NCBI GenBank assembly: GCA_905234655.1
Contig: CAJOJG010000007.1
Coordinates: forward strand, 1 to 64,000
Origin: an uncultured Bacteroidales bacterium
GTDB lineage: Bacteria; Bacteroidota; Bacteroidia; Bacteroidales; UBA3824
DNA: 64,000 bases
Reading direction: 5' to 3'
Below are positions 39,371 through 47,880 of the stretch, one piece after another. Within the stretch, counting starts at the first letter, position 1; each line of letters begins with the position of its first letter. Below the pieces are notes generated by a model. It had not been told where the DNA came from, ran no database searches, and worked only from the letters and a program-made list of their open reading frames with translations. Position numbers and translations under genes: made by a program.

Positions 39371-40351
39371 CTAAAATTTGAACGTCAAGCCCACGCCGAT
39401 TACGTCCTTGAACTGGACGAGGGAGTTGTGTGGCTCGTCGTCTTTGTCGGCGATGGTGATGTCCTCGTCGTATATCAACTCGGATACGAAACTGAACGCC
39501 AGCCATTTGTTGATTTGGAAGGTGAGGATGAGGTTCCAGTCGACGTCCACCTCGTCGAGGAAGCCGCCGTCCTTGTAATTCTGGAACAAGGTGATGTTGG
39601 TGTTGAGGCTTGCCTGTTTCGTGAGGCTGAACGAGGCGTTGGCTTTCATGTACCAACCAATCTCAGTGCGGACGTGCGAGCTGTCTTCGACACCGAATGC
39701 GCCTGCGTATGCGAGGTCGTCGTTAAGTACCACTGTCGTCTTGCCGCAGAGGGGCGAGAGGTAGATGGAGAAGTTCTCGTTGGGCTGGTAGTCGAAACCG
39801 ATTGTGTATGTCAGGTACAATGGCGACCAGCAGCTCGACTGGCGGGTGCGGTAGGGGCCGGTTTCGTTCTCGTGGGCTTTGTCGATGTAGGAGTCGTTGT
39901 ATGTCCAGCCTTTTGCCCATTGGGACTTGTAGTCGAAGATGGCGGAGTAGTACCATTTTTTGCTGAGGGCGTAGCCGTATTTTGATGCGAACTGGAACTT
40001 GTCGTCAGTCTTGCGGAACTCGTCGTTCTCGTCGATGAGGCGCAGCGCGCCGTACTGGCAGAGGATTGAGTTTTGCCATGAGTGGCGGTCCTTGGCGTAG
40101 TTGGCGTTGAGGTTTCCGAGGATGTTGACGCCGATCTGTTGGTCGCCGCCCGCCGCCCAGTTCTTGAGCGATGTCTGTGATGCTGTGAGCGAGAGCATGC
40201 CGTTGAATTTCCAGGGCTTTGCGCTGTCTGCGGTTACTTTTTCTTTGGACTTTGTGGCGAGGCCGGCAACGTCTTTGGCCACCTCGTCGGTCTGCGCGCT
40301 TGCCGCCAATGTGCCTGCTGCGAGCGCGAGTGTCAGAATAAACTTTTTCAT
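39371..40351 (-). CDS. DUF3078 outer-membrane protein
   Basis: A 326-residue exported protein. A signal peptide (about 1-19, ending ASA-Q) is followed by WKFNGMLSLTASQTSLKNWA and AGGDQQIGVNILGNLNANYA, the hallmark of DUF3078, and then amphipathic beta strands to a C-terminal VGLTFKF with terminal Phe. It is therefore an outer-membrane beta-barrel of Bacteroidota with unknown cargo or role. It is a single gene, separated by 38 bp from the membrane protein gene upstream. Confidence 0.85.
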   Translation of the reverse strand: MKKFILTLALAAGTLAASAQTDEVAKDVAGLATKSKEKVTADSAKPWKFNGMLSLTASQTSLKNWAAGGDQQIGVNILGNLNANYAKDRHSWQNSILCQYGALRLIDENDEFRKTDDKFQFASKYGYALSKKWYYSAIFDYKSQWAKGWTYNDSYIDKAHENETGPYRTRQSSCWSPLYLTYTIGFDYQPNENFSIYLSPLCGKTTVVLNDDLAYAGAFGVEDSSHVRTEIGWYMKANASFSLTKQASLNTNITLFQNYKDGGFLDEVDVDWNLILTFQINKWLAFSFVSELIYDEDITIADKDDEPHNSLVQFKDVIGVGLTFKF

Positions 40352-40389
40352 TTTTGTTTATAAGGTTTTATACTTGCTTTTTTCCCGTG

Positions 40390-40929
40390 TTAAAAAATGT
40401 GCTGCGCGTCGATGAACCTTGGGTATTCGGGCAGCGACTTTGCAAAATATTTGTGGTACGTGTCCCACTTTGAGCGGAAGTCTTCGAGCGCGTCCTCGTC
40501 GGGGTGCCTGCGCCATTCGGTTTCTAACGCCTTTATATTAATGGAGTCTGCCGGAGTTTTGCCCTCTGCCTTGAGGTACGAAATCGCGTTGTCGACGCAT
40601 GCAAATTTGAGCCGGTCGTAGTCGGCTTTGAATAGCGGAAAGTAATAGTTGAGGATAAGTTGTTGCCCTTCCTTGGCTTTGTCTTCGCCGATGGGGAAGA
40701 AGCCTGCGACTTTGAGCAGGTTGTACGCCGTGAAGATTTCTCCTTTGGGCAGGGAGTCCGCTGAGGGCTTGCCTTCGGGGATTTCTTTTTGTATGATGCC
40801 GTTTGCCTTGTGTATCAGTAACTTCGGTATCATTATGAAAAGTGCGGCTATAAGCACTACTGCGTATATAGCCCATTTAAGCATGGACGGCGACTTGCGC
40901 CTTTTGACATTGCTTTTGAAATATACCAT
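40390..40929 (-). CDS. Single-pass membrane protein of unknown function
   Basis: A 179-residue protein with a basic N-terminus (KRRKSPSM), one transmembrane helix (about 18-38) and a soluble domain of about 140 residues rich in Lys, Asp and aromatic residues. The ATG at 40929 is preferred over one at 40968 because the promoter's -7 element (40966-40973) overlaps the latter. No recognised domain; the soluble part has YFPLFKADYDRLKFACVDNA and ends YPRFIDAQHIF. It is transcribed away from the tRNA gene. Confidence 0.6.
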   Translation of the reverse strand: MVYFKSNVKRRKSPSMLKWAIYAVVLIAALFIMIPKLLIHKANGIIQKEIPEGKPSADSLPKGEIFTAYNLLKVAGFFPIGEDKAKEGQQLILNYYFPLFKADYDRLKFACVDNAISYLKAEGKTPADSINIKALETEWRRHPDEDALEDFRSKWDTYHKYFAKSLPEYPRFIDAQHIF

Positions 40930-40965
40930 ATCGGTCAATGTGTTTTTTTCAAGTTTTTCAATCTG

Positions 40966-40997
40966 CAAAATTACTATTTGCTGCTAAAATTTCCAAA
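40966..40997 (-). promoter_or_regulatory. Promoter of the single-pass membrane protein gene
   Basis: On the minus strand TTTG (40994-40997), 20-bp spacer, TAATTTTG (40966-40973). It fixes the downstream ATG (40929) as the start. Confidence 0.82.
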
Positions 40998-41081
40998 GTC
41001 GCCGCCAAAACTAACAATAATTTAACTTATGGCGGCTTTATGTTAAATAATTGAGATTTTGTGAAAAAAGTTGCCGAAAAA

Positions 41082-41113
41082 TTTGGAGATTATTTTTTTT
41101 CGCGCTACTTTTG
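41082..41113 (+). promoter_or_regulatory. Promoter of the initiator tRNA gene
   Basis: TTTG (41082-41085), 20-bp spacer, TACTTTTG (41106-41113). Transcription would begin near 41120, about 24 nt before the mature 5' end. Confidence 0.82.
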
Positions 41114-41143
41114 TATCGTCTTTTAAGAAAGCAGTATATACAC

Positions 41144-41216
<73 letters not shown>

Positions 41217-41230
41217 CTAAATATAGCAAG

Positions 41231-41257
41231 CCAGTTCGTTCAGGACTGGTTTTTTTA
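41231..41257 (+). terminator. Terminator of the tRNA gene
   Basis: CCAGT (41231-41235) pairs with ACTGG (41245-41249), followed by T8 (41250-41257). It overlaps the last 3 bp of the convergent glycosyltransferase gene. Confidence 0.75.
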
Positions 41258-42157
41258 TTTGTGCCTTGCCAACCATGCCGTTCTTTTGATGTAGTTTATT
41301 ATGCGGCGTTGGAGCGATGTGTCGTATGTGCGACGGAAGGATTGCAGGGTTTGTGGGGCGGGTTCTTTGTCGTCGCAAAAGCGTATTTCTTCGAGTCCTT
41401 CGAATGTCGCGGTGTTGTATTTTGACGTTTTGCCGACGTTTGTGCCGGAGCCGTCCGCGCCGCCGTTTGTGACGAGGGAGCGCACGGGGTAGATTGTGGG
41501 CTTTTGGAGACGGAACGCGGCGTAACAGAATCTTATCGACCACGATTGGATTATGCCTTGACGCTGTTTGAGGAGCATTGTGCTGAGGTCGTTGCCGGTT
41601 TTGTTGAAGTCCTTGACGGCGGTGTCGTCCGCGAAGAATGTGTCGAAGTCTTTAACGTCCCAGTCCACCATGTCCCATCTGTCGCTCCATGTCGCCCAGC
41701 CCCAGGAACAGTTTCTCATCATTGGGTATGTGTCGTATGCGTAGCCGTCGGGCAGGGTGACTTGTGGCGTATAGGCGGCGATGGAGAATATGTCCGAGTC
41801 TTTATAATGGTCTAAGGCCTGCTTCATGTAACGCATTAGGTGTGGCGTTGCAACTAAGTCGTCTTCAAGCACAACGGCTGTGCCAAATTCATGTATTGTC
41901 TTGCTGACGCCGTCGATGATGTTTGAGGCGAGTCCCATGTTTTTAGGGCGGAATATTGGCGTGACGCTCTTAAATCCGTTTATTTTTTGGATTGTGGATT
42001 TTACTTCTTCAACGTCCTTGTCGCCGGGTGTCTTTGCGCCGTCGGCATATATTATAAGGTCTGTGTCGCGACATTCTTCGTTTGTCGACAGGCTCTCGAC
42101 GAGCCGTTTCAGGTGTTGCGGCCGGTTGTAGGCGAATATGATTACTGGCGGGTTCAT
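41255..42157 (-). CDS. Family 2 glycosyltransferase
   Basis: A 300-residue GT-A fold enzyme. PPVIIFAYNRPQHLKRLVES is the nucleotide-sugar entry motif and VVLEDDLVATPHLM holds the DxD-type metal-binding acidic residues; NCSWGWATWSDRWD is a conserved acceptor-side block seen in many lipopolysaccharide/capsule transferases that act on hexosamines. It would transfer a sugar to a surface glycan on the cytoplasmic side. The ATG at 42157 is preferred because the promoter (42182-42213) lies upstream of it and overlaps longer starts. It is divergent from the nucleoside kinase gene. Confidence 0.85.
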   Translation of the reverse strand: MNPPVIIFAYNRPQHLKRLVESLSTNEECRDTDLIIYADGAKTPGDKDVEEVKSTIQKINGFKSVTPIFRPKNMGLASNIIDGVSKTIHEFGTAVVLEDDLVATPHLMRYMKQALDHYKDSDIFSIAAYTPQVTLPDGYAYDTYPMMRNCSWGWATWSDRWDMVDWDVKDFDTFFADDTAVKDFNKTGNDLSTMLLKQRQGIIQSWSIRFCYAAFRLQKPTIYPVRSLVTNGGADGSGTNVGKTSKYNTATFEGLEEIRFCDDKEPAPQTLQSFRRTYDTSLQRRIINYIKRTAWLARHK

Positions 42158-42181
42158 GTTTTTCAGTTTTAATGTCTGATG

Positions 42182-42213
42182 CAAATTTACGATTTGTTTT
42201 TTTGCCATTCAAA
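42182..42213 (-). promoter_or_regulatory. Promoter of the glycosyltransferase gene
   Basis: On the minus strand TTTG (42210-42213), 20-bp spacer, TAAATTTG (42182-42189). It is interleaved with the divergent promoter of the kinase gene. Confidence 0.82.
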
Positions 42214-42231
42214 AAAACTTTCATATATTTG
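42201..42231 (+). promoter_or_regulatory. Promoter of the nucleoside kinase gene
   Basis: TTTG (42201-42204), 19-bp spacer, TATATTTG (42224-42231). The leader to the ATG at 42265 is about 27 nt. Confidence 0.78.
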
Positions 42232-42264
42232 TTTCGCTAATGTGATATTAACAAGTCTTTTATT

Positions 42265-43941
42265 ATGAACAACAAGAAAATAGAAATATATTGTGTCAAT
42301 ACCGGCTCAAACATGGAGTGTGAGCCTGGCACGAGCCTTTCAGAGGTCGTCAAGATGTTTGATGTCGAGATGGAGCATCCGATTGTGGGCGCGCTTGTCA
42401 ATAACTGTGTGAGGGAGCTCAGTTACACTGTCTACAAGCCGAAGGTTGTCGAGTTTTTCGATGTCAACAGTTCCAATGGCCAGCGCATGTACCGCCGCTC
42501 GCTCAGTTTCATCATGGCAAAGGCTGTGCACGACGTTGCGCCGGAGTTGAACGTGACCGTCGAGCATTCTATCAGCAAGGGACTTTACTGCGAGTTGCGC
42601 GCAAAGGACGGCGCGGATTTTAAGCCGGACGAGCAGTTTGTGAAGGACATTAAGAAGCGCATGGTGGAGATTGTGGCGGCTGACTTGCCTTTCGAGCGTC
42701 GCGAGGTCCTGTCGACCGATGCGGCCAAGCTGTTCGCGGCGCGTGGACAGGACGACACCGCTCAGATGCTCCTTAACCGTGGCATATTCTTCTCGTCGAT
42801 ATATACGCTCGGCGGCTATGAGAATTACTATTCGAGCTACATGATGCCATGCACTGGCATGGTCAGCGAGTTCGACATCATTCCGTTCTATGACGGCATG
42901 TTGTTGCGCTATCCGACTGACATTGATAATTTTGAAATCGAGACGTTGGAGATGCAGCCAAAGTTGTTCGAGATTTTCCGTGAGCACAAGGCGTGGGTCA
43001 AGCTTCTTGGAGTGGCCACTGTCGCGCCGCTCAACAAAATAGTTGAAGATGGACGCGGCGGCGACCTCATCAAGGTTGGCGAGGCTCTGCATGAGAAGAA
43101 AATTGCGCAAATCGCCGACCGCATTAAGCAGGCCGGTAACATCAAGCTTGTGCTTATCGCAGGCCCGTCGTCGTCCGGCAAGACGACTACATCGCTCAGG
43201 CTATGTGTCCAGCTCGCCGTGGCTGGACTTAAGCCGGTTCAGATTTCGTTGGACAATTATTTTGTGAACCGTGTCGACACACCGCGTGACGAGAAGGGCG
43301 ACTATGACTTTGAAAGCCTTGAGGCTGTGGACTATAAGCAGTTCAACAAGGACATCCTCGACCTGATGGACGGGAAGCGTGTCGAGATGCCGTTCTACAA
43401 TTTTCAGACTGGAAGGCGCGAGTACCGTGGCGAATACCTTACTGCCGACGAGAGCACGGTGTTTGTCGTCGAGGGCATCCACGGCCTCAATCCGGCGATG
43501 AGCAATATGATTCCTGCCGACAGGAAGTTCAAAATCTATGTTTCTGCCCTTACGCAGGCTGGCATCGACTCCCATAACCGCATTCCCACGACCTACAACC
43601 GTCTCCTGCGCCGCATAATCCGCGACTACCAGTACCGTGGATATTCTGCACAGGAAACCATCAGGCGTTGGCCGGACGTCAGGCGTGGCGAGGAGCGCAA
43701 TATCTTCCCGTTCCAGGAGCAGGCGGACGTGATGTTCAATTCTGCCCTGCCATACGAGCTTGGTGTCATTAAGAAATATGCCGAGCCTCTATTGCGCAGT
43801 GTGAGTGAGAACACCCCGGAGTATGCCGAGGCGAGGATGCTGTTGAAGTTCTTGTCGTATTTCAGGGAGTTCCCGGATGCTGAAATCCCGCCGACGTCGA
43901 TATTGCGCGAGTTCCTGTCGGGAAGTTCGTTCAAGTATTGA
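42265..43941 (+). CDS. TGS-domain nucleoside kinase (uridine kinase-like)
   Basis: A 558-residue protein. Residues about 1-65 are a TGS domain (EPGTSLSEVVKMF), about 70-260 resemble the second additional domain of threonyl-tRNA synthetase, and about 295-500 are a phosphoribulokinase/uridine kinase domain with the P-loop LVLIAGPSSSGKTTTSLRLC, the substrate block LDNYFVNRVDTPRDEKGDYD and VVEGIHGLNP. This architecture is widespread in Bacteroidota and Firmicutes and annotated as nucleoside kinase. The substrate is probably a pyrimidine nucleoside; the role of the TGS part is unknown. Single gene with its own promoter. Confidence 0.9.
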   Translation: MNNKKIEIYCVNTGSNMECEPGTSLSEVVKMFDVEMEHPIVGALVNNCVRELSYTVYKPKVVEFFDVNSSNGQRMYRRSLSFIMAKAVHDVAPELNVTVEHSISKGLYCELRAKDGADFKPDEQFVKDIKKRMVEIVAADLPFERREVLSTDAAKLFAARGQDDTAQMLLNRGIFFSSIYTLGGYENYYSSYMMPCTGMVSEFDIIPFYDGMLLRYPTDIDNFEIETLEMQPKLFEIFREHKAWVKLLGVATVAPLNKIVEDGRGGDLIKVGEALHEKKIAQIADRIKQAGNIKLVLIAGPSSSGKTTTSLRLCVQLAVAGLKPVQISLDNYFVNRVDTPRDEKGDYDFESLEAVDYKQFNKDILDLMDGKRVEMPFYNFQTGRREYRGEYLTADESTVFVVEGIHGLNPAMSNMIPADRKFKIYVSALTQAGIDSHNRIPTTYNRLLRRIIRDYQYRGYSAQETIRRWPDVRRGEERNIFPFQEQADVMFNSALPYELGVIKKYAEPLLRSVSENTPEYAEARMLLKFLSYFREFPDAEIPPTSILREFLSGSSFKY

Positions 43942-44025
43942 TTCTAATTGAAAAGTATAAATGGGTCTGTCCAAAATGGGATTGCGGCAATGCCACACCA
44001 TAGCATATATGCCATTTGAGGCTAT

Positions 44026-44056
44026 TGTAGGGCTGGGGCATTGCCCCAGCCCTACA
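44026..44056. repeat. Perfect 15-bp palindrome, REP-like
   Basis: TGTAGGGCTGGGGCA (44026-44040) and TGCCCCAGCCCTACA (44042-44056) flank a single T. It is much more G/C-rich than the surrounding 200 bp and lies between two convergent genes. GTAGGG...CCCTAC palindromes recur as dispersed elements in many genomes; the short stretch downstream (CGCCTTTTTGGGCAATCCCC) may also be repeat-derived. Confidence 0.8.
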
Positions 44057-44145
44057 CAAAAAACGCCTTTTTGGGCAATCCCCCTTTTTTTATTCCACTT
44101 GTGCTGCTTGGGCAACTGGGTCTTTGCGGCAGTCCCAAAATGCGG

Positions 44146-44355
44146 CTATTTGAATTCTCTTCCTGCCTCGAAGTCAGCTTCCGCCTCGTCGAGTAGTGCG
44201 TTGACTTCCTCCATCGTGTAGGGGCGGAACAATTCCTCCTCGTCTTCTTTCTGCTTGGCATAGCCGATGAGTTGTTCACCCATGCGCTTCAGGTCGGCCG
44301 GTGCAAAAGTGTTGCACAGAAAATCCATAAGTCCGTTATATGCTGTCGGTTCCAT
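44146..44355 (-). CDS. Orphan antitoxin-like small protein
   Basis: A 69-residue acidic protein. The C-terminal stretch PYTMEEVNALLDEAEADFEA then GREF matches the end of RelB/DUF-type antitoxins, in which this helix binds a toxin. No RelE/ParE-type toxin follows; downstream is a palindrome and the end of the kinase gene. It has its own -7 element (44390-44397). It may be a solitary antitoxin left after toxin loss, or one acting on a toxin elsewhere. Confidence 0.55.
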   Translation of the reverse strand: MEPTAYNGLMDFLCNTFAPADLKRMGEQLIGYAKQKEDEEELFRPYTMEEVNALLDEAEADFEAGREFK

Positions 44356-44389
44356 AGTTTTATGCGTTGAATGATTGTATTCTATGCTG

Positions 44390-44397
44390 CAAAATTA
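44390..44397 (-). promoter_or_regulatory. -7 element TAATTTTG of the antitoxin-like gene
   Basis: The minus strand reads TAATTTTG, 35 bp before the ATG; it lies back-to-back with the holB promoter. Confidence 0.5.
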
Positions 44398-44426
44398 AAA
44401 AATTATCCTTACATTAAGAATGTATT

Positions 44427-44458
44427 TTTGTGCGAAACACTTTTTTTTCGTAACTTTG
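44427..44458 (+). promoter_or_regulatory. Promoter of holB and the downstream operon
   Basis: TTTG (44427-44430), 20-bp spacer, TAACTTTG (44451-44458). The leader to the holB ATG is about 20 nt. No other promoter match is obvious before 54.2 kb, so this may drive holB through the MMPL gene. Confidence 0.85.
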
Positions 44459-44483
44459 CCGTGTTTAATTATACTCGAGCAAA

Positions 44484-45629
44484 ATGCAGTTCAAGGACAT
44501 ACAGGGACATGACCATATCAAAAGTCTTCTTATACAGACAGTTAAGGAGAACCGTATAAGCCATGCCCAATTGTTTCTCGGTCCCGAGGGCTGTGGAAAA
44601 CTGTCATTGGCCATTGCATACGCGCAGTACATCTCTTGCCCGGAAAGGACTGACACAGACAGTTGTGGCGTATGTCCGCAGTGTCAGAAGTACCAGAAAC
44701 TCATCCACCCCGACCTGCATTTCGTATATCCGGTTGTCAAGTTGAAGTCGAGCGACTCCGCGCCGGTGTCGGACAACTTTATCGACTCGTGGCGTAGGTT
44801 CGTGGCGCAGCGCAACTACCACAGCCTCGAAGGTTGGTACGACTTTATTGGCAGTGACAATGCCCAGGGCTCCATCTACGCACAGGAAAGCCAGGAAATC
44901 ATCCGCAAACTCAGCCTTAAGACATTCGAGGGCGAGTACAAAGTGATGGTTATATGGATGCCGGAGAAGATGAACGAAGTCTGCGCGAACAAACTCCTCA
45001 AGATGATTGAGGAGCCGCCGCCAAAGACTTTGTTCCTGCTTGTGTCGGAGAATGAGGAGATGATACTGACGACCATACGCTCAAGGACCCAACTCATCAA
45101 GATCGACCGCCCGGAATACGAAGACATCGTGTCTTCGCTTAAGAAGGAGTTCCCGGACGCGCCGGACGCTACGGTACAGAGCGCGGCGACGCTTGCCGAC
45201 GGCAACTACATGACTGCTGTCGAGGTAATTGGACAGCTCCATGACGGCGGCACGACACCGGAGTTCGACCTGTTCACGTCGCTGATGAGGGACAGTTATT
45301 CGCTCAAATTCGACCAGATAATCAAACTGTCCGACACCCTCAGCAAACTGGGCAGGGAAAAGCAGAAACAGTTTTTCGACTATTGCCAGCGCATGGTCAG
45401 GGAGTGTTTCATGCTCAGCAGCGTCAGCCCCGACTTGGTAAGGATGACACCGACGGAGATGACTTTTGCGTCGAAGTTCGCACAGTTCATCCACAAGGGC
45501 AATGTGGCTCAGATTTCGGAAATACTGTCCGAGGCGAGCTCGAACATTGAAAGAAACGCATACGGCAAGTTGGTATTCACCGACATCGCCATCAAAATAT
45601 CGTCGCAACTCCGCATGAAGCGAAGCTGA
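44484..45629 (+). CDS. holB: DNA polymerase III delta-prime subunit
   Basis: A 381-residue clamp-loader subunit. HAQLFLGPEGCGKLSLAIAY carries the Walker A lysine, the zinc module is visible as CGVCPQCQKYQ preceded by a further Cys, and MIEEPPPKTLFLLVSENEE with TIRSRTQ is the conserved SRC-like region (here SRT, as usual for delta-prime). It is followed 31 bp later by the PSP1 gene, a common neighbour. Confidence 0.93.
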   Translation: MQFKDIQGHDHIKSLLIQTVKENRISHAQLFLGPEGCGKLSLAIAYAQYISCPERTDTDSCGVCPQCQKYQKLIHPDLHFVYPVVKLKSSDSAPVSDNFIDSWRRFVAQRNYHSLEGWYDFIGSDNAQGSIYAQESQEIIRKLSLKTFEGEYKVMVIWMPEKMNEVCANKLLKMIEEPPPKTLFLLVSENEEMILTTIRSRTQLIKIDRPEYEDIVSSLKKEFPDAPDATVQSAATLADGNYMTAVEVIGQLHDGGTTPEFDLFTSLMRDSYSLKFDQIIKLSDTLSKLGREKQKQFFDYCQRMVRECFMLSSVSPDLVRMTPTEMTFASKFAQFIHKGNVAQISEILSEASSNIERNAYGKLVFTDIAIKISSQLRMKRS

Positions 45630-45660
45630 CGGCTCTACATATATGGATTTATAAACAAAA

Positions 45661-46959
45661 ATGGAAGAATTAGACGATTATAAAAACATACAGCGAGGAT
45701 GTTCCAAAATCAAGATTACCAGCAAGGAGGTCAACCAGGAAGGCTGCGCCTCGTGCATGGGGACTTGCAGTTGTAACAAACTCGACATCCGCGACTGGCT
45801 CGCCGACATTCCGCCGGTGCCAGGTTCGTATTATGACATCGTAGAAGTCAGGTTCAAGAACACGCGCAAGGCCTTCTACCGCAACACCAACAACCTTGAG
45901 CTCGAAATCGGCGACATGGTCGCTGTCGAAGCCTCGCCCGGACATGACATCGGCGTCGTGTCGGCAAAGGGGCCATTGATACTGTGCATGTTAAAGCGCG
46001 CGCGGCTATCCCCACAGCAGGATTTTAAGAAGATATACCGCAAGGCCAAGAAATCCGACGTCGAAAAGTGGAAACAGGTCATCGCCCGCGAGGACGGTCT
46101 GATGCTGCGTTCAAGACAAATAGCCGAGTCGCTCAAACTTAACATGAAAATCGGCGATGTCGAGTTCCAGGGCGACGGCACAAAGGCGATTTTCTATTAC
46201 ATCGCCGACGAGCGCGTGGACTTCCGCGAACTCATCAAAATCATGGCTGACGAGTTCAAAATCCGCATCGAGATGAAACAAATCGGCGCGCGGCAGGAGG
46301 CCGGGCGCATAGGCGGCATCGGCCCGTGCGGACGCGAGCTATGTTGCACGACGTGGATAACTAACTTTGTGTCAGTCACTACAAACTCCGCACGCCAACA
46401 GGAACTGTCGCTCAACCCGCAGAAACTCGCCGGTCAGTGTGGCAAACTCAAATGTTGCCTTAACTACGAACTCGACGCGTACATCGACGCACAAAAGGAC
46501 TTCCCGAATGTCCGCCAGCCGCTTGAGACGATGGACGGTCTGGCTTACCACCAGAAGACCGACATCTTCAAGCGCGTGATGTGGTACAGTTATGACCCAC
46601 ATTCGTCCGTCAACATCACTGTCGTGCCGATAGACCGCGTGAAGGAGATAATTGCGATGAACAAAGAAGGCAAAAAGCCCGACACCTTGCTCATTAACGA
46701 CAAGAACAACGCCAACGAATCCTCGTATGCGCCCACCGCGCCAAACAACGACTACAAGAACGCCGTCGGCGACGATGCTATCAACCGTTTTGACAACAAA
46801 AAGCGCAAGAAGAAGAAAAAGAAGAACAACAATAACGCCGCAGCGCAGCCCAACGCCGCCGCACAGCAGCCTGCCGCCCAGCCCAATGCGCCCAAGAATG
46901 GCAATAGCGGCAAAAAGAAGAACAAGAACAAGCCTGCTTCTGGCGACGGCGCTCAATAA
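45661..46959 (+). CDS. PSP1/RicT-family cytoplasmic protein
   Basis: A 432-residue protein. Residues about 55-300 form the PSP1 domain; IGGIGPCGRELCCTTWITNF and GQCGKLKCCLNYELDAY are its Cys-rich signatures. In Firmicutes the homologue (RicT/YaaT) binds iron-sulfur clusters with partner proteins and influences RNA processing; in Bacteroidota the role is unclear. The N-terminus has an extra CASCMGTC Cys cluster. The C-terminal 70 residues are a low-complexity Lys/Asn/Ala/Gln tail. It leads, after 14 bp, into the lipid/pigment gene run. Confidence 0.88.
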   Translation: MEELDDYKNIQRGCSKIKITSKEVNQEGCASCMGTCSCNKLDIRDWLADIPPVPGSYYDIVEVRFKNTRKAFYRNTNNLELEIGDMVAVEASPGHDIGVVSAKGPLILCMLKRARLSPQQDFKKIYRKAKKSDVEKWKQVIAREDGLMLRSRQIAESLKLNMKIGDVEFQGDGTKAIFYYIADERVDFRELIKIMADEFKIRIEMKQIGARQEAGRIGGIGPCGRELCCTTWITNFVSVTTNSARQQELSLNPQKLAGQCGKLKCCLNYELDAYIDAQKDFPNVRQPLETMDGLAYHQKTDIFKRVMWYSYDPHSSVNITVVPIDRVKEIIAMNKEGKKPDTLLINDKNNANESSYAPTAPNNDYKNAVGDDAINRFDNKKRKKKKKKNNNNAAAQPNAAAQQPAAQPNAPKNGNSGKKKNKNKPASGDGAQ

Positions 46960-46973
46960 CATAACGATTGGAC

Positions 46974-47879
46974 ATGGCGAACACAACATCCGGCAAGTGG
47001 GCAGGCGTGACTGGCGGTGGAAATTTTGGGCAAAGGTCGCTCATCTTCCTTTTCAGGCATTGCGACGTCAGGGTCGGATATGCCATTATGTACCTTGTCA
47101 TTCCGTTCTACATATTGTTTGGCGGAAAGGGTAGGAGAGCCATCATGCGCTATTTCCGGCAAGTCCACGGATACGGCTTTTGGAAGGCTTTGGGCGGGAC
47201 TTGGCGCGACTATGTTAACTTTGGCAAGGTTTTGCTGGACAGGTTTGCTGTCTATGCGGGTCAGAAGGCGAAGTTCAAGGTCGAGAAAGACGGCGTCGTG
47301 GAGAATTTTGACGCGCTCATGGTCAAGCCCGGCGGATTTATGATGGTCGGTTCACATACCGGCAACTTCGAAATCTGCGGCTATTTGCTGCGGCAGGACG
47401 TGAAGAAGATTTACGCGCTTGTATTCGGCGGCGAAGGCGCTGTCTTGCAGTACCAGCGTCATGCCCAATTGTCGCAGAACAATGTCGAGATGGTGGCGGT
47501 CACGGACGACATGTCCCATTTGTTCAAGATTGACGAGGGATTGCGCGAGGGCGGGATTGTGTCGATGCCGGCGGACAGGATTTTCGGCAGCAGTAAGAGT
47601 GTCACGTGCAATTTTGGCAAGGCGGAGGCGGACTTCCCAGTCGGGCCGTTTGCAGTAGCGGCGATACGCGGCGTGCCGGTCTTGGCGGTATTTGTGTTCA
47701 GAAAATCAGCGTACCGCTACCGTGCCGTCGTAAGGCGCGTGGAGCCGGATGACACTCAAAAGTCCTCAAAACAAAAGGCAGAGTCGATGGCTCGGCGATA
47801 TGTCGCGATGCTGGAGGAACAAGTGATGGCTAACAAATGCCAATGGTTCAACTTTTTTGAATTTTTTAGAGAGAAGTGA
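46974..47879 (+). CDS. LpxL/HtrB-like lysophospholipid acyltransferase
   Basis: A 301-residue membrane-associated acyltransferase with an N-terminal hydrophobic segment (about 35-50). GSHTGNFEIC gives His128 and Glu133, the HX4E catalytic pair of the LpxL family, and MPADRIFGSSKSV is the second conserved block. It would acylate lipid A, a glycolipid or the polyene product at the inner membrane. It is immediately followed (1 bp) by a ketosynthase gene, which favours the polyene/lipid pathway over plain lipid A synthesis. An ATG at 46968 is an alternative start. Confidence 0.85.
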   Translation: MANTTSGKWAGVTGGGNFGQRSLIFLFRHCDVRVGYAIMYLVIPFYILFGGKGRRAIMRYFRQVHGYGFWKALGGTWRDYVNFGKVLLDRFAVYAGQKAKFKVEKDGVVENFDALMVKPGGFMMVGSHTGNFEICGYLLRQDVKKIYALVFGGEGAVLQYQRHAQLSQNNVEMVAVTDDMSHLFKIDEGLREGGIVSMPADRIFGSSKSVTCNFGKAEADFPVGPFAVAAIRGVPVLAVFVFRKSAYRYRAVVRRVEPDDTQKSSKQKAESMARRYVAMLEEQVMANKCQWFNFFEFFREK

Positions 47880-47880
47880 G

